Positions 10,534 to 20,052 are shown, numbered from the stretch's first letter. The stretch: 64,000 nt of DNA from Alphaproteobacteria bacterium (GCA_030604885.1 JAUVUZ010000008.1:51514-115513), one strand, 5' to 3'. The notes: generated by a model from the sequence alone, not told the origin. Numbers and translations are program-made.

Positions 10534-11378
10534 GATGCGACCTCCGCGGCGCGGCGGCGGGCGGCGAGCAGGCCGTGGACCGGCGCGAACACGAACGCGC
10601 CGAGGAACAGCAGGGTTTGCAGCACCACGATCACGCCGCCGGTGGCGCCGTCGAGGAAATAGCTGAGGTAGGCCCCCACCAGGCTGGTGCCCGCGCCGAT
10701 GCCGACGCTGATGGCGAGCAGCCGGGGAAAGCGGTCGGTGAGCAGATAGGCGGTGGCGCCGGGAGTGACCACCAGGGCGATCACCAGGAACGCGCCGACG
10801 GTCTGCATCGCCGCCACGGTGCAGGCGGCGAGCACGGCGAAGAACATCACCTTCAGCCGCGTCGCCGGCAGGCCCACGGCGCGGGCGTGGGTTTCGTCGA
10901 AGAACACCAGCAGCAGGTCCTTCCACTTCGCCGCGAGGAAGACGAGGGAAACGACGCCGATCAGCAACAGTTGCAGGGTGTCGGCGGGGGCGATGGCGAG
11001 CACGTTGCCGAGCACGATGGTCTGAACGTTCACCGCCGTCGGGGAGAGCGACACCATGAACAGCCCGAGGCCGAAGAAGCCGGTGAAGATCAGCCCGATG
11101 ATCGCATCCTGCTTGAGCCGGGTGCGGCGGTTGAGGAACAGCATCGCCGCCGCCGCCAGGCCCCCGGCGAAGAACGCGCCGAGGGAGAACGGCAGGCCGA
11201 GCATGTAGGCCCCCGCCACGCCCGGGACGATGGCATGGGAGAGCGCGTCGCCGATCAGCGACCAGCCCTTCAGCATGATGAACGCGGAGAGGAAGGCGCA
11301 GATGCCGCCCACCAGGGCGCTCACCAGGATCGCGGTGCGCATGGAGTCGTAAGCGAAGGGTTCCAGCAGCGTCGTCAT
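10530..11378 (-). CDS. sitC: Manganese/iron ABC transporter permease 1 (SitC-like)
   Basis: 282 aa integral membrane permease of the ABC-3 (zinc/manganese/iron) family, with the conserved LKGWSLIGDALSHAIVPGVAGA signature, which it shares with its partner permease, and the cytoplasmic coupling segment ARAVGLP. It overlaps the ATPase gene by 4 nt at its start and sitD by 4 nt at its end. It forms the membrane channel with SitD and is powered by the SitB ATPase. Mn versus Fe preference cannot be read from the sequence. Confidence 0.93.
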   Translation of the reverse strand: MTTLLEPFAYDSMRTAILVSALVGGICAFLSAFIMLKGWSLIGDALSHAIVPGVAGAYMLGLPFSLGAFFAGGLAAAAMLFLNRRTRLKQDAIIGLIFTGFFGLGLFMVSLSPTAVNVQTIVLGNVLAIAPADTLQLLLIGVVSLVFLAAKWKDLLLVFFDETHARAVGLPATRLKVMFFAVLAACTVAAMQTVGAFLVIALVVTPGATAYLLTDRFPRLLAISVGIGAGTSLVGAYLSYFLDGATGGVIVVLQTLLFLGAFVFAPVHGLLAARRRAAEVAS

Positions 11379-12190
11379 CGCCCCTCCGCCGGATCGCCGT
11401 AGAGCAGCAGGGGGCGCTCGTCGTCGGTCATCACCCCCACCGGCCGGTCGCCCCGGCCGAGCGCCACGTGGCGCAGCGCGCCGCCGAAGGTGGCTTCGAG
11501 ATTGGCGCGGGTGAACACCTCGGCGGTGGGGCCCGAGGCCAGCACGGTGCGGTCCAGCAGCACCACGTGGTCGCAGAATTCCGGCACGCTGCCGAGATCG
11601 TGGGTGGAGACCAGCATCACCCGGCCCTCGGCGCGCAGGCCGCGCAGCAGCTCGACGATCGCCGCCTCGCTCCCCACGTCGATGCCGGTGAAGGGTTCGT
11701 CGAGCAGGATCACGCGGCTGTCCTGCGCCAGGGCGCGGGCGAGGAACACGCGCTTCTTCTGGCCGCCGGACAATTCGCCGATCTGGCGCTTGCGCAGGGC
11801 GGAAAGGCCGACGCGGGCGAGGGCGGCGTCCACCGCCGCGCGGTCGGCGGTGCGGGGGATGCGCAGCGGGTTCATCCGCCCGTAGCGCCCCATCATCACC
11901 ACGTCCTCCACCAGCACCGGAAAGCTCCAGTCCACGTCCTCGCTCTGCGGCACGTAGGCGACGAGGTTGGCTTTCAGCGCCGCCTCTACCGGCTGGCCGA
12001 GCACCGCGACGCGCCCGCTGCCCCGCTCCAGCCCCATGATCGCCTTGAACAGGGTGGACTTGCCGCTGCCGTTCACCCCCACCAGGGCGGCGATGGCCCC
12101 GACCGGGATCGCGAAGCTCGCGTCGCGCAGGGCGGTGTGGCCGTTGCGATAGGTGACGGTAAGACCCTCGACGGCGAGGCCCGCGGTCAT
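11375..12190 (-). CDS. sitB: Manganese/iron ABC transporter ATP-binding protein (SitB-like)
   Basis: 271 aa ABC ATPase. Walker A GVNGSGKST lies near residue 40, the Q-loop in YVPQSEDVDWSFP, the ABC signature ELSGGQKKR, Walker B VILLDEPFTGID, and the switch His in VSTHDLG. The Q-loop wording SEDVDWSFPV is typical of metal-type ABC importers. It overlaps sitA (4 nt) upstream and sitC (4 nt) downstream. It energises uptake through the SitC/SitD channel. Confidence 0.95.
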   Translation of the reverse strand: MTAGLAVEGLTVTYRNGHTALRDASFAIPVGAIAALVGVNGSGKSTLFKAIMGLERGSGRVAVLGQPVEAALKANLVAYVPQSEDVDWSFPVLVEDVVMMGRYGRMNPLRIPRTADRAAVDAALARVGLSALRKRQIGELSGGQKKRVFLARALAQDSRVILLDEPFTGIDVGSEAAIVELLRGLRAEGRVMLVSTHDLGSVPEFCDHVVLLDRTVLASGPTAEVFTRANLEATFGGALRHVALGRGDRPVGVMTDDERPLLLYGDPAEGR

Positions 12191-13074
12191 GGCGCCAACC
12201 CCCGGGCGACGGTTTCGGCGGTGACCCGCAGCAGGTCGAGGTAGGTGGGCACCGGGCCGTCGGCGGCGGAGAGGGAGTCGACGTAGAGCACGCCGCCGTA
12301 TTTGGCGCCGGTCTCCCGCGCCACCTGCTGCGCCGGTTTGGGCGAGATCGTGCTCTCGCTGAACACCGCCGGGATGCGGTGGCGCTTCACCGCGTCGACC
12401 ACCTTGCGCACCTGCTGCGGCGTGCCCTGCTGGTCGGCGTTGATGGGCCAGAGGTACAGCTCCTTGAGGCCGAAATCGCGGGCGAGGTAGCTGAACGCCC
12501 CCTCGCTCGACACCAGCCAGCGGCGCTCCTCGGGGATCGCCGCGAGCGCCGCGCGGATCGGCGCCACGGTGGCCTCGATGCGTGCCTTGTAGGCGGCGGC
12601 GTTGGCGGCGTAGGTGGCGGCGTTGGCCGGGTCGTGGGCGGCGAAGGCGTCGCGGATGTTGTCGACGTAGATCATCGCCGCCTGCGGCGACATCCAGGCG
12701 TGGGGGTTGGGCTTGCCGGTGTAGGGGCCTTCCGCAATGCTCATCGGCTCCACTCCGGTGGACACCACGACGCTCGGCACGCCCTTGAGATTGCGGAAGA
12801 ACTTTTCGAACCAGAGTTCGAGGTTGAGGCCGTTCCAGAGGATCAGCCGCGCCCCTTGCGCACGCATCAGGTCGCCGGGGGTGGGCTGGTAGTTGTGGAT
12901 TTCGGCATCGGGCTTGGTGATGGACTCCACCACCGCGGCGTCGCCCGCGACGTTGCGGGCGATGTCGGCGATCACCGTGAAGGTGGTCACCGCCTTGAAC
13001 TTCTCTTCCGCCGCGTGAGCCGGGGCGGCGACCAACAGGGCACTCAGGAATGCGAACGCAAGCCGGTACGCCAT
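12187..13074 (-). CDS. sitA: Periplasmic Mn/Fe-binding protein (SitA/YfeA-like)
   Basis: 295 aa cluster A-I metal-binding protein. A Sec signal peptide ends about residue 21 (APAHA-A). The four metal ligands are present in order: His60 (AEIHNYQP), His125 (NPHAW), Glu191 (SSEGAF) and Asp266 (YVDSLS). That is the His-His-Glu-Asp set of Mn/Fe binders, not the His-rich set of ZnuA. The ATG at 13074 has GGGAG 9 nt upstream and gives a normal signal peptide; a GTG at 13101 is possible but has no ribosome site. It is the first gene of the operon and lies just downstream of a Fur-like box. Confidence 0.93.
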   Translation of the reverse strand: MAYRLAFAFLSALLVAAPAHAAEEKFKAVTTFTVIADIARNVAGDAAVVESITKPDAEIHNYQPTPGDLMRAQGARLILWNGLNLELWFEKFFRNLKGVPSVVVSTGVEPMSIAEGPYTGKPNPHAWMSPQAAMIYVDNIRDAFAAHDPANAATYAANAAAYKARIEATVAPIRAALAAIPEERRWLVSSEGAFSYLARDFGLKELYLWPINADQQGTPQQVRKVVDAVKRHRIPAVFSESTISPKPAQQVARETGAKYGGVLYVDSLSAADGPVPTYLDLLRVTAETVARGLAP

Positions 13075-13122
13075 CGGGCGAACTCCCATCGCAGTGGTCA
13101 CGGCTTCAATCTGGGGAAGATT

Positions 13123-13148
13123 AAATGAGAATGCAACTCATTATCAAT
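13123..13148 (-). promoter_or_regulatory. Candidate Fur/Mur-type operator upstream of sitA
   Basis: Read on the minus strand this AT-rich island is TTGATAATGAGTTGCATT followed by CTCATTT, which resembles the ATAATGA-rich Fur/Mur box (GATAATGATAATCATTATC consensus). It stands out from GC-rich surroundings and sits about 50 bp before the sitA start. Metal-dependent repression is expected from the family; the exact box register is inferred. Confidence 0.6.
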
Positions 13149-13157
13149 TCAAACTAA

Positions 13158-13190
13158 GAAAAACGCCCCGGCGCCGAAGCGGCCGGGGCG
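13158..13190 (-). terminator. Terminator of the Cache chemoreceptor gene
   Basis: CGCCCCGG (13164-13171) pairs with CCGGGGCG (13183-13190). On the minus strand the hairpin is followed by five U (A-tract 13159-13163). It ends the chemoreceptor transcript and separates it from the sit promoter. Confidence 0.88.
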
Positions 13191-13196
13191 GGGGTC

Positions 13197-14885
13197 TTAT
13201 TCGTCGCGGATCGCCGAGAGGATGCCGTCCACCGCCACCTTGAGGTCGGTGGTCTGGCGCAGCAGGCTCTTGCATTCGTCGGAAAGCTTGTCCGAGGCCT
13301 TCTGCGCCTCGGCGGCGGTGTCCACCACCGCGGCGATGGAGTGGGAGACGGTGCGGGTGCCGTGGGCCGCCTCCTGCACGCTGCGGCTGATCTCGGAGGT
13401 GGCGGCGGTCTGTTCCTCGATCGCGGCGGCGATCGAGGTGGTGACGTCGTCGATCCCCGCGATGCGCTGCGACACCGTGCGGATCGCGCCCACCACCTGC
13501 TGGGTTTCCGCCTGGATGCTGTTGATCTGCTCGGTGATGTCCTGGGTCGCCTTGGCGGTCTGGTTGGCGAGGGTCTTGACCTCGCCCGCCACCACCGCGA
13601 AGCCCTTGCCCATCTCGCCCGCGCGCGCCGCCTCGATGGTGGCGTTGAGCGCGAGGAGGTTGGTCTGGCTGGCGATGTCGGAAATCAGGTTGATGACCTC
13701 GCCGATGCGGTTGGCGGTGGCAGCGAGCACGCCGACCCGGGTGTTGGCGGTTTCCGCGTCGGACACCGTTTCCCGCGCGTTGGTGGAGGCTTCCTGCACC
13801 TGGTGGGCGATTTCGGAGATCGAGGCGGAAAGCTCCTCCGACGCGGAGGCGACGGTTTCGACATTGCGCGACGCCATGTCGGACGCGTCGCGCACGGTGC
13901 GCGCCTCCTGGGCGGTGCGCTGGGCGTTGTCGCCCATCACGCGGGAAAGCTCGGTGAGGTTGCGGGCGGTGGAGGAGGTGGCGCGCAGCACCTCGCCGAT
14001 GGCGCTTTCGAAGTCGTCGGCGAGCTTGTTCATCAGCGCGTGGCGTTCCTCGGCGCGGCGGGTGTCGGCCAGGGCGGCCTCCGTCTCGAGCCGTTGGCGG
14101 TCCCGCGCGTTGTCCTTGAAGACGTTGACGGCGCGGGCCATTTCGCCGATTTCGTCGTCGCGGTCCTGGAACGCCACCTCGGCCTCCAGCTCGCCCGCGG
14201 CGATACGGCGCATGCTCGCGGTCATCGCCGCGATCGGCCGCGACACCTGCCGCCCCACCCACGCCGAGGGCAGAACGATCAGCACCAGGAAAAGGCCGGC
14301 GACGCCGAGGAGCTTCCAGGTCACCGCCGTCACCTCGGCGTCGATGTCGTCGACGTAGAGGCCGGTGCCGACCATCCAGTTCCACGGCTTGAAGGTCATG
14401 GTATAGCCGATTTTGGGTTCGGGCTTGGGCGAGCCGGGCTTTTCCCACAGGTAGCGGGTGATCGCGTAGCCTTGGCGGCCGGTCTGTTCCATGAAGTCGC
14501 GGACGATGAAGACGCCGTTGGGGTCCTTCATGTCCACCATGCTCTTGCCCTCGATGGAGGGCTTGGGCGGAACCATCACCGCGGTGCCGTCGGCGGTGTA
14601 GATGTAGATGTAGCCGTCGTTGCCGTCGTAGCGGAGGTCGCGCATCGCCATGATCGCCGCCGCCTTCGCCGCGTCCGCGCTCAACCGGCCTTCCGCCGCC
14701 TCCTTCTCGAAGCGGGCGATGGTGGTGACCGCGCTTTCGGCGACGGTGCGGATCTTTTCGATCCGGTCCTCGATCATCACCTCGGCCATCATCGCCCGGG
14801 CGTAGAGGGCAAGGGCGCCGAAGCCGACCGCCGCGACGACGATCGGGATCCAGATTTTTTTCGCGATGCTGAGTTGAACCGCCAT
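13197..14885 (-). CDS. Methyl-accepting chemotaxis protein with single Cache (sCache_2) sensor
   Basis: 562 aa. An N-terminal membrane segment is followed by a periplasmic single-Cache domain. Its hallmarks are [34 protein letters not shown] and [14 protein letters not shown] second membrane segment ([17 protein letters not shown]), a HAMP domain and the signalling hairpin with [20 protein letters not shown] follow. Such sensors often bind small carboxylates. The neighbouring TRAP transporter operon on the same strand may take up the same ligand class, but that is inference. The ATG before [11 protein letters not shown] was taken because longer starts add an Arg-rich leader. No CheA/CheW genes are nearby. 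Confidence 0.93.
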   Translation of the reverse strand: MAVQLSIAKKIWIPIVVAAVGFGALALYARAMMAEVMIEDRIEKIRTVAESAVTTIARFEKEAAEGRLSADAAKAAAIMAMRDLRYDGNDGYIYIYTADGTAVMVPPKPSIEGKSMVDMKDPNGVFIVRDFMEQTGRQGYAITRYLWEKPGSPKPEPKIGYTMTFKPWNWMVGTGLYVDDIDAEVTAVTWKLLGVAGLFLVLIVLPSAWVGRQVSRPIAAMTASMRRIAAGELEAEVAFQDRDDEIGEMARAVNVFKDNARDRQRLETEAALADTRRAEERHALMNKLADDFESAIGEVLRATSSTARNLTELSRVMGDNAQRTAQEARTVRDASDMASRNVETVASASEELSASISEIAHQVQEASTNARETVSDAETANTRVGVLAATANRIGEVINLISDIASQTNLLALNATIEAARAGEMGKGFAVVAGEVKTLANQTAKATQDITEQINSIQAETQQVVGAIRTVSQRIAGIDDVTTSIAAAIEEQTAATSEISRSVQEAAHGTRTVSHSIAAVVDTAAEAQKASDKLSDECKSLLRQTTDLKVAVDGILSAIRDE

Positions 14886-15033
14886 GGAAGCGAAACCCCG
14901 AATTGGTGCGCGCCGTCGCAAACGGAGTTGGCGTAATGCGCCCGGCAGAGGCTTGCATTGTAACACGGAAGTTCTGCGGCGGCAGACGAATATTCAAGAA
15001 ACGCTTTGTATTGCCCAAGACTTGCCGCCTTTC

Positions 15034-15065
15034 GGTCCGCCCGGCACTTGCGGCGCGGGCGGACC
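15034..15065 (-). terminator. Hairpin after the TRAP operon
   Basis: GGTCCGCCC (15034-15042) pairs perfectly with GGGCGGACC (15057-15065), just past the stop of the TRAP large-subunit gene. There is no U-tract on the minus strand, so factor-independent termination is uncertain. Confidence 0.5.
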
Positions 15066-15075
15066 GGGCTTGCAT

Positions 15076-16374
15076 TCAACCGGTGACGTAGCCCAACCGC
15101 TCCGGCAACCATAGGGCGATCCCGGGGAAGGCGATCACCAGCCCGATCGCCGCCGCCATCGCGCCCACGAACCAGATCACCCAGCGGGTGGTGGCCTCGA
15201 TGCTGACGTCGCCCACCTTGGCGGTGACCATCAGGTTCACCGCCACCGGCGGGGTGAACTGGCCGATCGCGATGTTCATCGCCATCAGAATGCCGAACCA
15301 GGTGGGATTCCAGCCGAAGCGATCCATCAGCGGGATCAGCAGCGGCAGGGTGATGAGGTAGATCGAGATGCCGTCCAGCACCATGCCCGCCAGCAGCAAC
15401 ACCACCATCACCAGCAGCAGCACCACGGTGCCGTTGTCGGAAAGGCCGAACATCAGCTTCGCGCCCGCGTCGAAGGCGCCGAGGGTGCTGCCCGCCCAGG
15501 CGAAAATCCCCGCCAGCGACATGATGATGAGGATCACCGCCGAGGTCTGCGCGGAATCCGCCAGGGCGCGGTAGATGTCGGCGAAGGTGAGGCTGCGGTA
15601 GACCAGCAGCCCCACCAGCAGGCCGTAGGCCACCGCCACCACCGCCGCCTCGGTGGGGGTGAAGGCGCCGGTGCGCAGGCCGCCGAGAATGATCACCGGC
15701 GCCATCAGGCCGGGCAGGGCGGCGAGGAAGCTCTTGAGCAGCGGCGGCCGTTCGGCGGCCTCCAGGTGGCCGAAGCCGTGGCGCGCCGAGAGCCACAGGG
15801 TGGGCAGGATCACCGAAAGCCCGGCGAGCAGGCCGGGCATCACCCCGCCCGCGAACAGGGCGCGCAGGTCGAGGCCCGGCACCATGATCGAGTAGACGAT
15901 CAGCGCGATCGACGGCGGGATCAGGATCGCGGTGGAGGCGGAGGCGGCGATCACCCCGGCGGAAAAGCCGCGCGGATAGCCCGCCTTGGCCATCGAGGGG
16001 ATCATCACGGTGGCGACGGCGGCGGCGTCGGCCGGGCCGGAGCCGGACATGCCGCCCATCAGCATGCACACCAGCACCGCCACCACCGCCAGGCCGCCGC
16101 GCCGCGGCCCCACCAGCGCCGAGGCGAAGTCGACGAGCTTCTGCGCCACGCCGGAACGTTCGAAGATCATGCCGGTGAGGACGAACAGCGGGATCGCGAT
16201 CAGCGGATACTTGGCGACGCCGTTGTAGGTGTTGGTGCCGATGGTGCCGAGGGCGAAGGTGTCGAGGCCGGTCATGATGCCGACCACCCCGGCGAGGCCG
16301 AGCGACACCGCGATCGGCACCCCGGCGACGAGCAGCACCGCGAAGGTCAGCAGCAGCGCGCAGGAGGCGTCCAT
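15076..16374 (-). CDS. TRAP transporter large permease (DctM family)
   Basis: 432 aa, about 12 membrane helices. Family motifs include GVPIAVSLGLAGVVGI, the hairpin MGGMSGSGPADAAAVATVMIPSM (written here as its two halves MGGMSGSGPADAAAV and ATVMIPSM), and IPPSIALIVYS. It is the ion-coupled transporter subunit that moves an organic acid across the inner membrane, driven by Na+. The start ATG overlaps the small-subunit stop by one base (TGATG), so translation is coupled. Confidence 0.95.
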   Translation of the reverse strand: MDASCALLLTFAVLLVAGVPIAVSLGLAGVVGIMTGLDTFALGTIGTNTYNGVAKYPLIAIPLFVLTGMIFERSGVAQKLVDFASALVGPRRGGLAVVAVLVCMLMGGMSGSGPADAAAVATVMIPSMAKAGYPRGFSAGVIAASASTAILIPPSIALIVYSIMVPGLDLRALFAGGVMPGLLAGLSVILPTLWLSARHGFGHLEAAERPPLLKSFLAALPGLMAPVIILGGLRTGAFTPTEAAVVAVAYGLLVGLLVYRSLTFADIYRALADSAQTSAVILIIMSLAGIFAWAGSTLGAFDAGAKLMFGLSDNGTVVLLLVMVVLLLAGMVLDGISIYLITLPLLIPLMDRFGWNPTWFGILMAMNIAIGQFTPPVAVNLMVTAKVGDVSIEATTRWVIWFVGAMAAAIGLVIAFPGIALWLPERLGYVTG

Positions 16375-16889
16375 CACGCGTCTCCGCCGTGGCGGAACAG
16401 GCGCAGCAGGCGCCCGCCGATGCGCACCAGGATCCAGCCGCACAGCAGCGGCAGCCACGCGGTGTAGATCCAGTTGGGCAGGCCGAGGCCGGGCGAGGTT
16501 TCCTCGAACGCCCATTCGTCCCACGCGAACAGCGCGCCGTAATAGAGCACCATCGCGAACAGCAGCGCCGCCAGCAGCAGCGCCCCCGCGTCCGCCAGGC
16601 GGCGGTGGCGGAGGGGCAGCAGGTCGCGGAAGAACAGGATGCGGATGTGGCCGTCGGCGGCGAAGGCCACCGCCGACCCCATCAGGGTCATGAACACCAG
16701 CAGGAACACCGAGAACTCCTCGGTGAAGGCGAACGAGACGTCGGTGAGATAGCGCACCGCCACGTTGGCGAGGCTGATGACGCAGATCAGCGCCATCGCC
16801 AGGGCGGCGAGCATTTCGTCGATGCGGACCGGCCGGCCCCCTTGCGGGGACCGGCCTTCGGTTGCGGGATCGCGGGACACGGGAACCAC
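16374..16889 (-). CDS. TRAP transporter small permease (DctQ family)
   Basis: 171 aa with four membrane helices. The family pattern ISLANVAVRYLTDVSFAFTEE is followed by the third and fourth helices. It pairs with the large permease in the inner membrane. The reading frame opens with GTG codons at 16889 and 16880; neither has a strong ribosome site, and the first is reported. It begins 10 nt after the binding-protein gene ends. Confidence 0.9.
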   Translation of the reverse strand: MVPVSRDPATEGRSPQGGRPVRIDEMLAALAMALICVISLANVAVRYLTDVSFAFTEEFSVFLLVFMTLMGSAVAFAADGHIRILFFRDLLPLRHRRLADAGALLLAALLFAMVLYYGALFAWDEWAFEETSPGLGLPNWIYTAWLPLLCGWILVRIGGRLLRLFRHGGDA

Positions 16890-16899
16890 TCCAGCGGAA

Positions 16900-17919
16900 T
16901 TACTTCTTGGCGGCCACGGCCTGTTCGGCGGCCTTGACGAGATCGGGGCCGATCTTCTTCGCCCAGTCGGCGTAGACGCCGCGGGTCTTCTCGACGAACT
17001 GGGCGCGCTCGGCGGCGGTCAGCTCGGTGACGGTGACGCCCTCGGCCTTGATCTCGGCGAGCGCCGCCTCGTCGCCCTCGCGCGAGGCCTTGATGCCGAA
17101 CGCCCCGGCGTCCACCGCCGCCTGCCGCAGGATCTTCTGATCCTCGGGGGTGAAGCTCTCCCACACCCGCTTGTTGACGGCGAAGATCAGCGGGTCGTTC
17201 ACGTAGTTCCAGCGCGTCATGTACTGCTGGCCGACGGTGGCGATCTTGGCGATCTTGAACACCGAGATCGGGTTCTCCTGGCCGTCCACCGCCTTGGTGG
17301 TGAGGGCGGGCTTGGCGTCGGCCCAGCTCATCTGCGTCGGGTTGGCGCCGAGGGCGGTGAAGATGTCGTTGTAGAGCGGCGAGCCGACGACGCGGATCTT
17401 CAGGCCCGAAAGATCGGCCGGGGTGCGGATTTCGTGCTTCGAGTTGGTCACCTGGCGGAAGCCGTTCTCCGCCCAGCCGAGCGGCTCGACGCCGCGGGCG
17501 CGCAGGATCTCGAACAGCTTCTCGCCCACCGGCCCCTGGGTGATGCGGTCCATCGCCGCGTAATCGGGCATCAGGAACGGCATGGAGAACAGGTTGAGTT
17601 CCTTGACCTGGGGCGACCAGTTGATGGTGGAGCCCACCGCCATGTCGATGATGCCCTGGCGCATCGCCGGGAATTCCTTGGTCTGGTCGCCGGAGACCAG
17701 CTGGGAATTCGAATAGATCTTGAGGTTGATGCGCCCCTGGGTGCGCTCCTTCACCAGTTCGACCCACTTGTCGGCGGCGATGCCCCACGGGAACGGCGCG
17801 GGCAGAACCGTGGAGACCGTGTATTCGGCCTTGTAGTCGGCGGCCGCCGCCGGAGCGGCCGGAGCCGCCGCGACGAACGCGGCGAACGCCGCGACGGCAA
17901 GCTTGCGGGGATGGTGCAT
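16900..17919 (-). CDS. TRAP transporter substrate-binding protein (DctP family)
   Basis: 339 aa periplasmic protein with a clear Sec signal peptide (Ala-rich, cleaved near AAA-ADYKAEY). DctP-family features include MRQGIIDMAVGST, the Arg-bearing strand SGLKIRVVGSPLYND (the conserved Arg binds the substrate carboxylate), and WADAKPALTTKAVDGQENP. It captures an organic acid for the DctQM pair encoded downstream. Gene order binding protein - small - large is the most common TRAP layout. The ligand is not predictable beyond a carboxylate. Confidence 0.95.
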   Translation of the reverse strand: MHHPRKLAVAAFAAFVAAAPAAPAAAADYKAEYTVSTVLPAPFPWGIAADKWVELVKERTQGRINLKIYSNSQLVSGDQTKEFPAMRQGIIDMAVGSTINWSPQVKELNLFSMPFLMPDYAAMDRITQGPVGEKLFEILRARGVEPLGWAENGFRQVTNSKHEIRTPADLSGLKIRVVGSPLYNDIFTALGANPTQMSWADAKPALTTKAVDGQENPISVFKIAKIATVGQQYMTRWNYVNDPLIFAVNKRVWESFTPEDQKILRQAAVDAGAFGIKASREGDEAALAEIKAEGVTVTELTAAERAQFVEKTRGVYADWAKKIGPDLVKAAEQAVAAKK

Positions 17920-18072
17920 GCGGGAAGTCCTCCTGAGGCGCGGCTTCGTTTCGGCGGCCGCTTGCGGTCATGGCGTGCGCTGGCGTGCAGCGGACGTTCT
18001 TTTTGCCTCAGAAAAAAGAAATATTCAACCGATCCATGGGCGGGAATTGTCTAAAAATTTCGGCAAGACGCT

Positions 18073-19032
18073 TCAGCCCGCGGCGGTGGCGATGCGGTCC
18101 CGCCCGTCCGCCTTGGCGAGATAGAGCGCGGTGTCGGCGCGGCGCAGCAGCGGCGCCTCGTCCGCGTCGTCGGGCAGGGCGGCGGAGAGGCCGACGCTCA
18201 TCGTCGCCCGCACCCGCTCGCCCTGCACCCGCACCGTCGCCCCCCGCGCCGCCTCGGCCACCCGGCCGAGCACCGCCTCCGCCGCCGCGAGGTCGGTGCC
18301 GGGCAGCAGCACGCCGAATTCCTCGCCGCCCAGGCGGCCGAAGGCGTCGCCGTCGCGCATCATCCGGCGGCAGGCGGCGGCGACCGCCTTCAGCACCGCG
18401 TCGCCGGTCTGGTGGCCGAAGGTGTCGTTGATGCGCTTGAAGTGGTCGAGGTCGATCATCGCCACCGACAGCGGCAGGCGATGGCGCCGCGCCTGCCGGA
18501 ACTCCTGGCGCAGCAGCGCGAGGAAGCGGCGGCGGTTGCAGCAGCCGGTGAGGGCGTCGGTGCTCGCCATGGTCTTGAGCTTGCGCTCGAGGGTCTTGCG
18601 CCGGGTGGCGTCGTGGATGAACGAGACCAGCGCCAGCTTGCCGTCGTAGAGGATCGGCCCGGAGTAGACGTCCACCTCCTGCACCGAGCCGTCGCGCAGC
18701 CGGTGGAGGAACTCGAAGTGGTGCCGCCGCGCCGCCACCGCGAGGCGCATCCGCTGCGCGATCTCGGGCGGTGAGAGGGTGTTGATGTCGCGGATATTGC
18801 GGGTGAGCAGCTCGGCGCGCCCATTGGCATAGCGCCGCACCGCGGCGGCGTTGGCGTCGAGAATCGCGCCGCTTTCCGGGTCGAGGATCAGGATCGCCGC
18901 GTGGTGGACGTTCATCAGCGCGTCGATGCGTTCCGCCAGCATGCGGTTGGTCCGCCTGAGCGCGTCGCACTCCACCTCCAGCGCGCTCCGCGTGGGGGCG
19001 GGCGCGCCGGTTTCCGTCGTGGTGTCGCCCAT
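18073..19032 (-). CDS. PAS-GGDEF diguanylate cyclase
   Basis: 319 aa soluble protein. Residues ~15-40 look like a short coiled coil, ~44-145 a PAS domain (ILILDPESGAILDANAAAV ... IHDATRRKTLE), and ~155-315 a GGDEF domain starting STDALTGCCNRRRF. The active site reads GGEEF (235-239) and is preceded by an RxxD inhibitory site (Arg226-Asp229), so both synthesis of c-di-GMP and product inhibition are expected. The ATG at 19032 follows a strong GGGGGGAGA; an upstream ATG would add 23 residues without a ribosome site. The PAS ligand is unknown. It stands as a single gene, divergent from the OmpW-like gene. Confidence 0.93.
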   Translation of the reverse strand: MGDTTTETGAPAPTRSALEVECDALRRTNRMLAERIDALMNVHHAAILILDPESGAILDANAAAVRRYANGRAELLTRNIRDINTLSPPEIAQRMRLAVAARRHHFEFLHRLRDGSVQEVDVYSGPILYDGKLALVSFIHDATRRKTLERKLKTMASTDALTGCCNRRRFLALLRQEFRQARRHRLPLSVAMIDLDHFKRINDTFGHQTGDAVLKAVAAACRRMMRDGDAFGRLGGEEFGVLLPGTDLAAAEAVLGRVAEAARGATVRVQGERVRATMSVGLSAALPDDADEAPLLRRADTALYLAKADGRDRIATAAG

Positions 19033-19389
19033 GGGTCTCCCCCCCCAAGCCGAATCCGGAAACGCGAAAGATAGTATGCCCGAAACACGCGACGCATCCA
19101 AACGCCATGCGCCGGAAAAGTGTATGCGGCGCCGTCGTGGAGTCGCGCGGAAAGCGCCGCCATTCCACCCTGGAGCGTAGGTGCGGGTGCGCCCGAACCC
19201 ACCCGAAGGCGCCCGGACGCAGCCAACTATGCATTTGAATTATTAAGTTTTTATTCTGCCGTGCCGCGCCTCTCCGGGTGGGGTGCGGAAGCCCCCTTGA
19301 CGGCCATAACCGACGAGCGCATAGGGTCAATAACCTCAATGTTTTCGTGGTTAATGCCTTCAACGTCACAGCAAGCGGAAGGGGTAATT
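19033..19389. other. Divergent promoter region between the GGDEF and OmpW-like genes
   Basis: 357 bp with no gene. It contains a notably AT-rich stretch (about 19228-19259) in an otherwise GC-rich region and a TTGACG hexamer at 19297-19302 with a poor -10 match 17 bp later. Promoters for both neighbours must lie here. I see no operator that I can name. Confidence 0.45.
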
Positions 19390-20052
19390 ATGCTTGGTCC
19401 CTTAACGAAAGCGGGGTGTGCCGCGGCGGTCGCCCTGGGCGCCGTCGGCGCGGCCCATGCGGAAGACGGCCTGGGCGCGGGCGACTTCCTGGTGCGTGGC
19501 CGACTCCTGGCGGTGGTGCCGCAGGAAAGCGGTCACGACGACCAGTTGGGCGGCAAGATCTCCGTCGGAAACGCCGTGGTTCCCGAGGTGGACTTCACCT
19601 ACTACTTCACCGACTACATCGCCGCCGAGCTGATCGCCGCGACCACCCGGCATTCGGTCAAGGACAAGAACAGCAGCATCGGCAACCTCGACCTCGGCCA
19701 TGTCTGGCTGCTGCCGCCGACCCTCACCGTGCAGGTGCATCCGCTCGGGCGCAGCCGCTTCGACCCGTATATTGGCGCGGGCATCAATTATACAATCTTC
19801 TATGGCCAAGGCGGCACGCAGGACATCGCGGGGCAGAAGGCCAAGGTCAACTACGACAACGACTTCGGCTACGCCTTCCAGGCGGGCTTCAATTATCAGA
19901 TCGACGACTCGTGGTTCTTCAACCTCGACGTCAAGAAGCTCTACGTCTCCACCACGGCCAGCGTGGTGCTCGACGGCGTCGGCGAGGCGACCCGCGCGAA
20001 CGTCGATCTCGACCCGTGGTTGATCGGCGTCGGCCTGGGGTATCGCTTCTGA
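19390..20052 (+). CDS. OmpW-family outer membrane beta-barrel protein
   Basis: 220 aa. A signal peptide (KAGCAAAVALGAVGAAHA-ED) precedes an eight-stranded barrel pattern of alternating residues ending in the C-terminal aromatic GLGYRF, the outer-membrane sorting signal. The conserved stretch VVPEVDFTYYFTDYIAAEL and FDPYIGAGINYTIF matches OmpW. Such proteins form narrow hydrophobic channels and are often induced by stress or low oxygen. GGAAGGGG precedes the ATG. It stands alone with its own upstream region. Confidence 0.92.
   Translation: MLGPLTKAGCAAAVALGAVGAAHAEDGLGAGDFLVRGRLLAVVPQESGHDDQLGGKISVGNAVVPEVDFTYYFTDYIAAELIAATTRHSVKDKNSSIGNLDLGHVWLLPPTLTVQVHPLGRSRFDPYIGAGINYTIFYGQGGTQDIAGQKAKVNYDNDFGYAFQAGFNYQIDDSWFFNLDVKKLYVSTTASVVLDGVGEATRANVDLDPWLIGVGLGYRF

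Noticed and set aside
12187..13101. Zinc-specific ZnuA assignment for the binding protein
   Set aside because: The His-rich loop of ZnuA is absent, the ligand set is His-His-Glu-Asp, and two permease genes are present, which fits Sit/Yfe.
19297..19325. Sigma70 promoter before the OmpW-like gene
   Set aside because: The TTGACG is good but the -10 (CATAGG) matches only 3 of 6 positions, so it is mentioned only in the intergenic entry.
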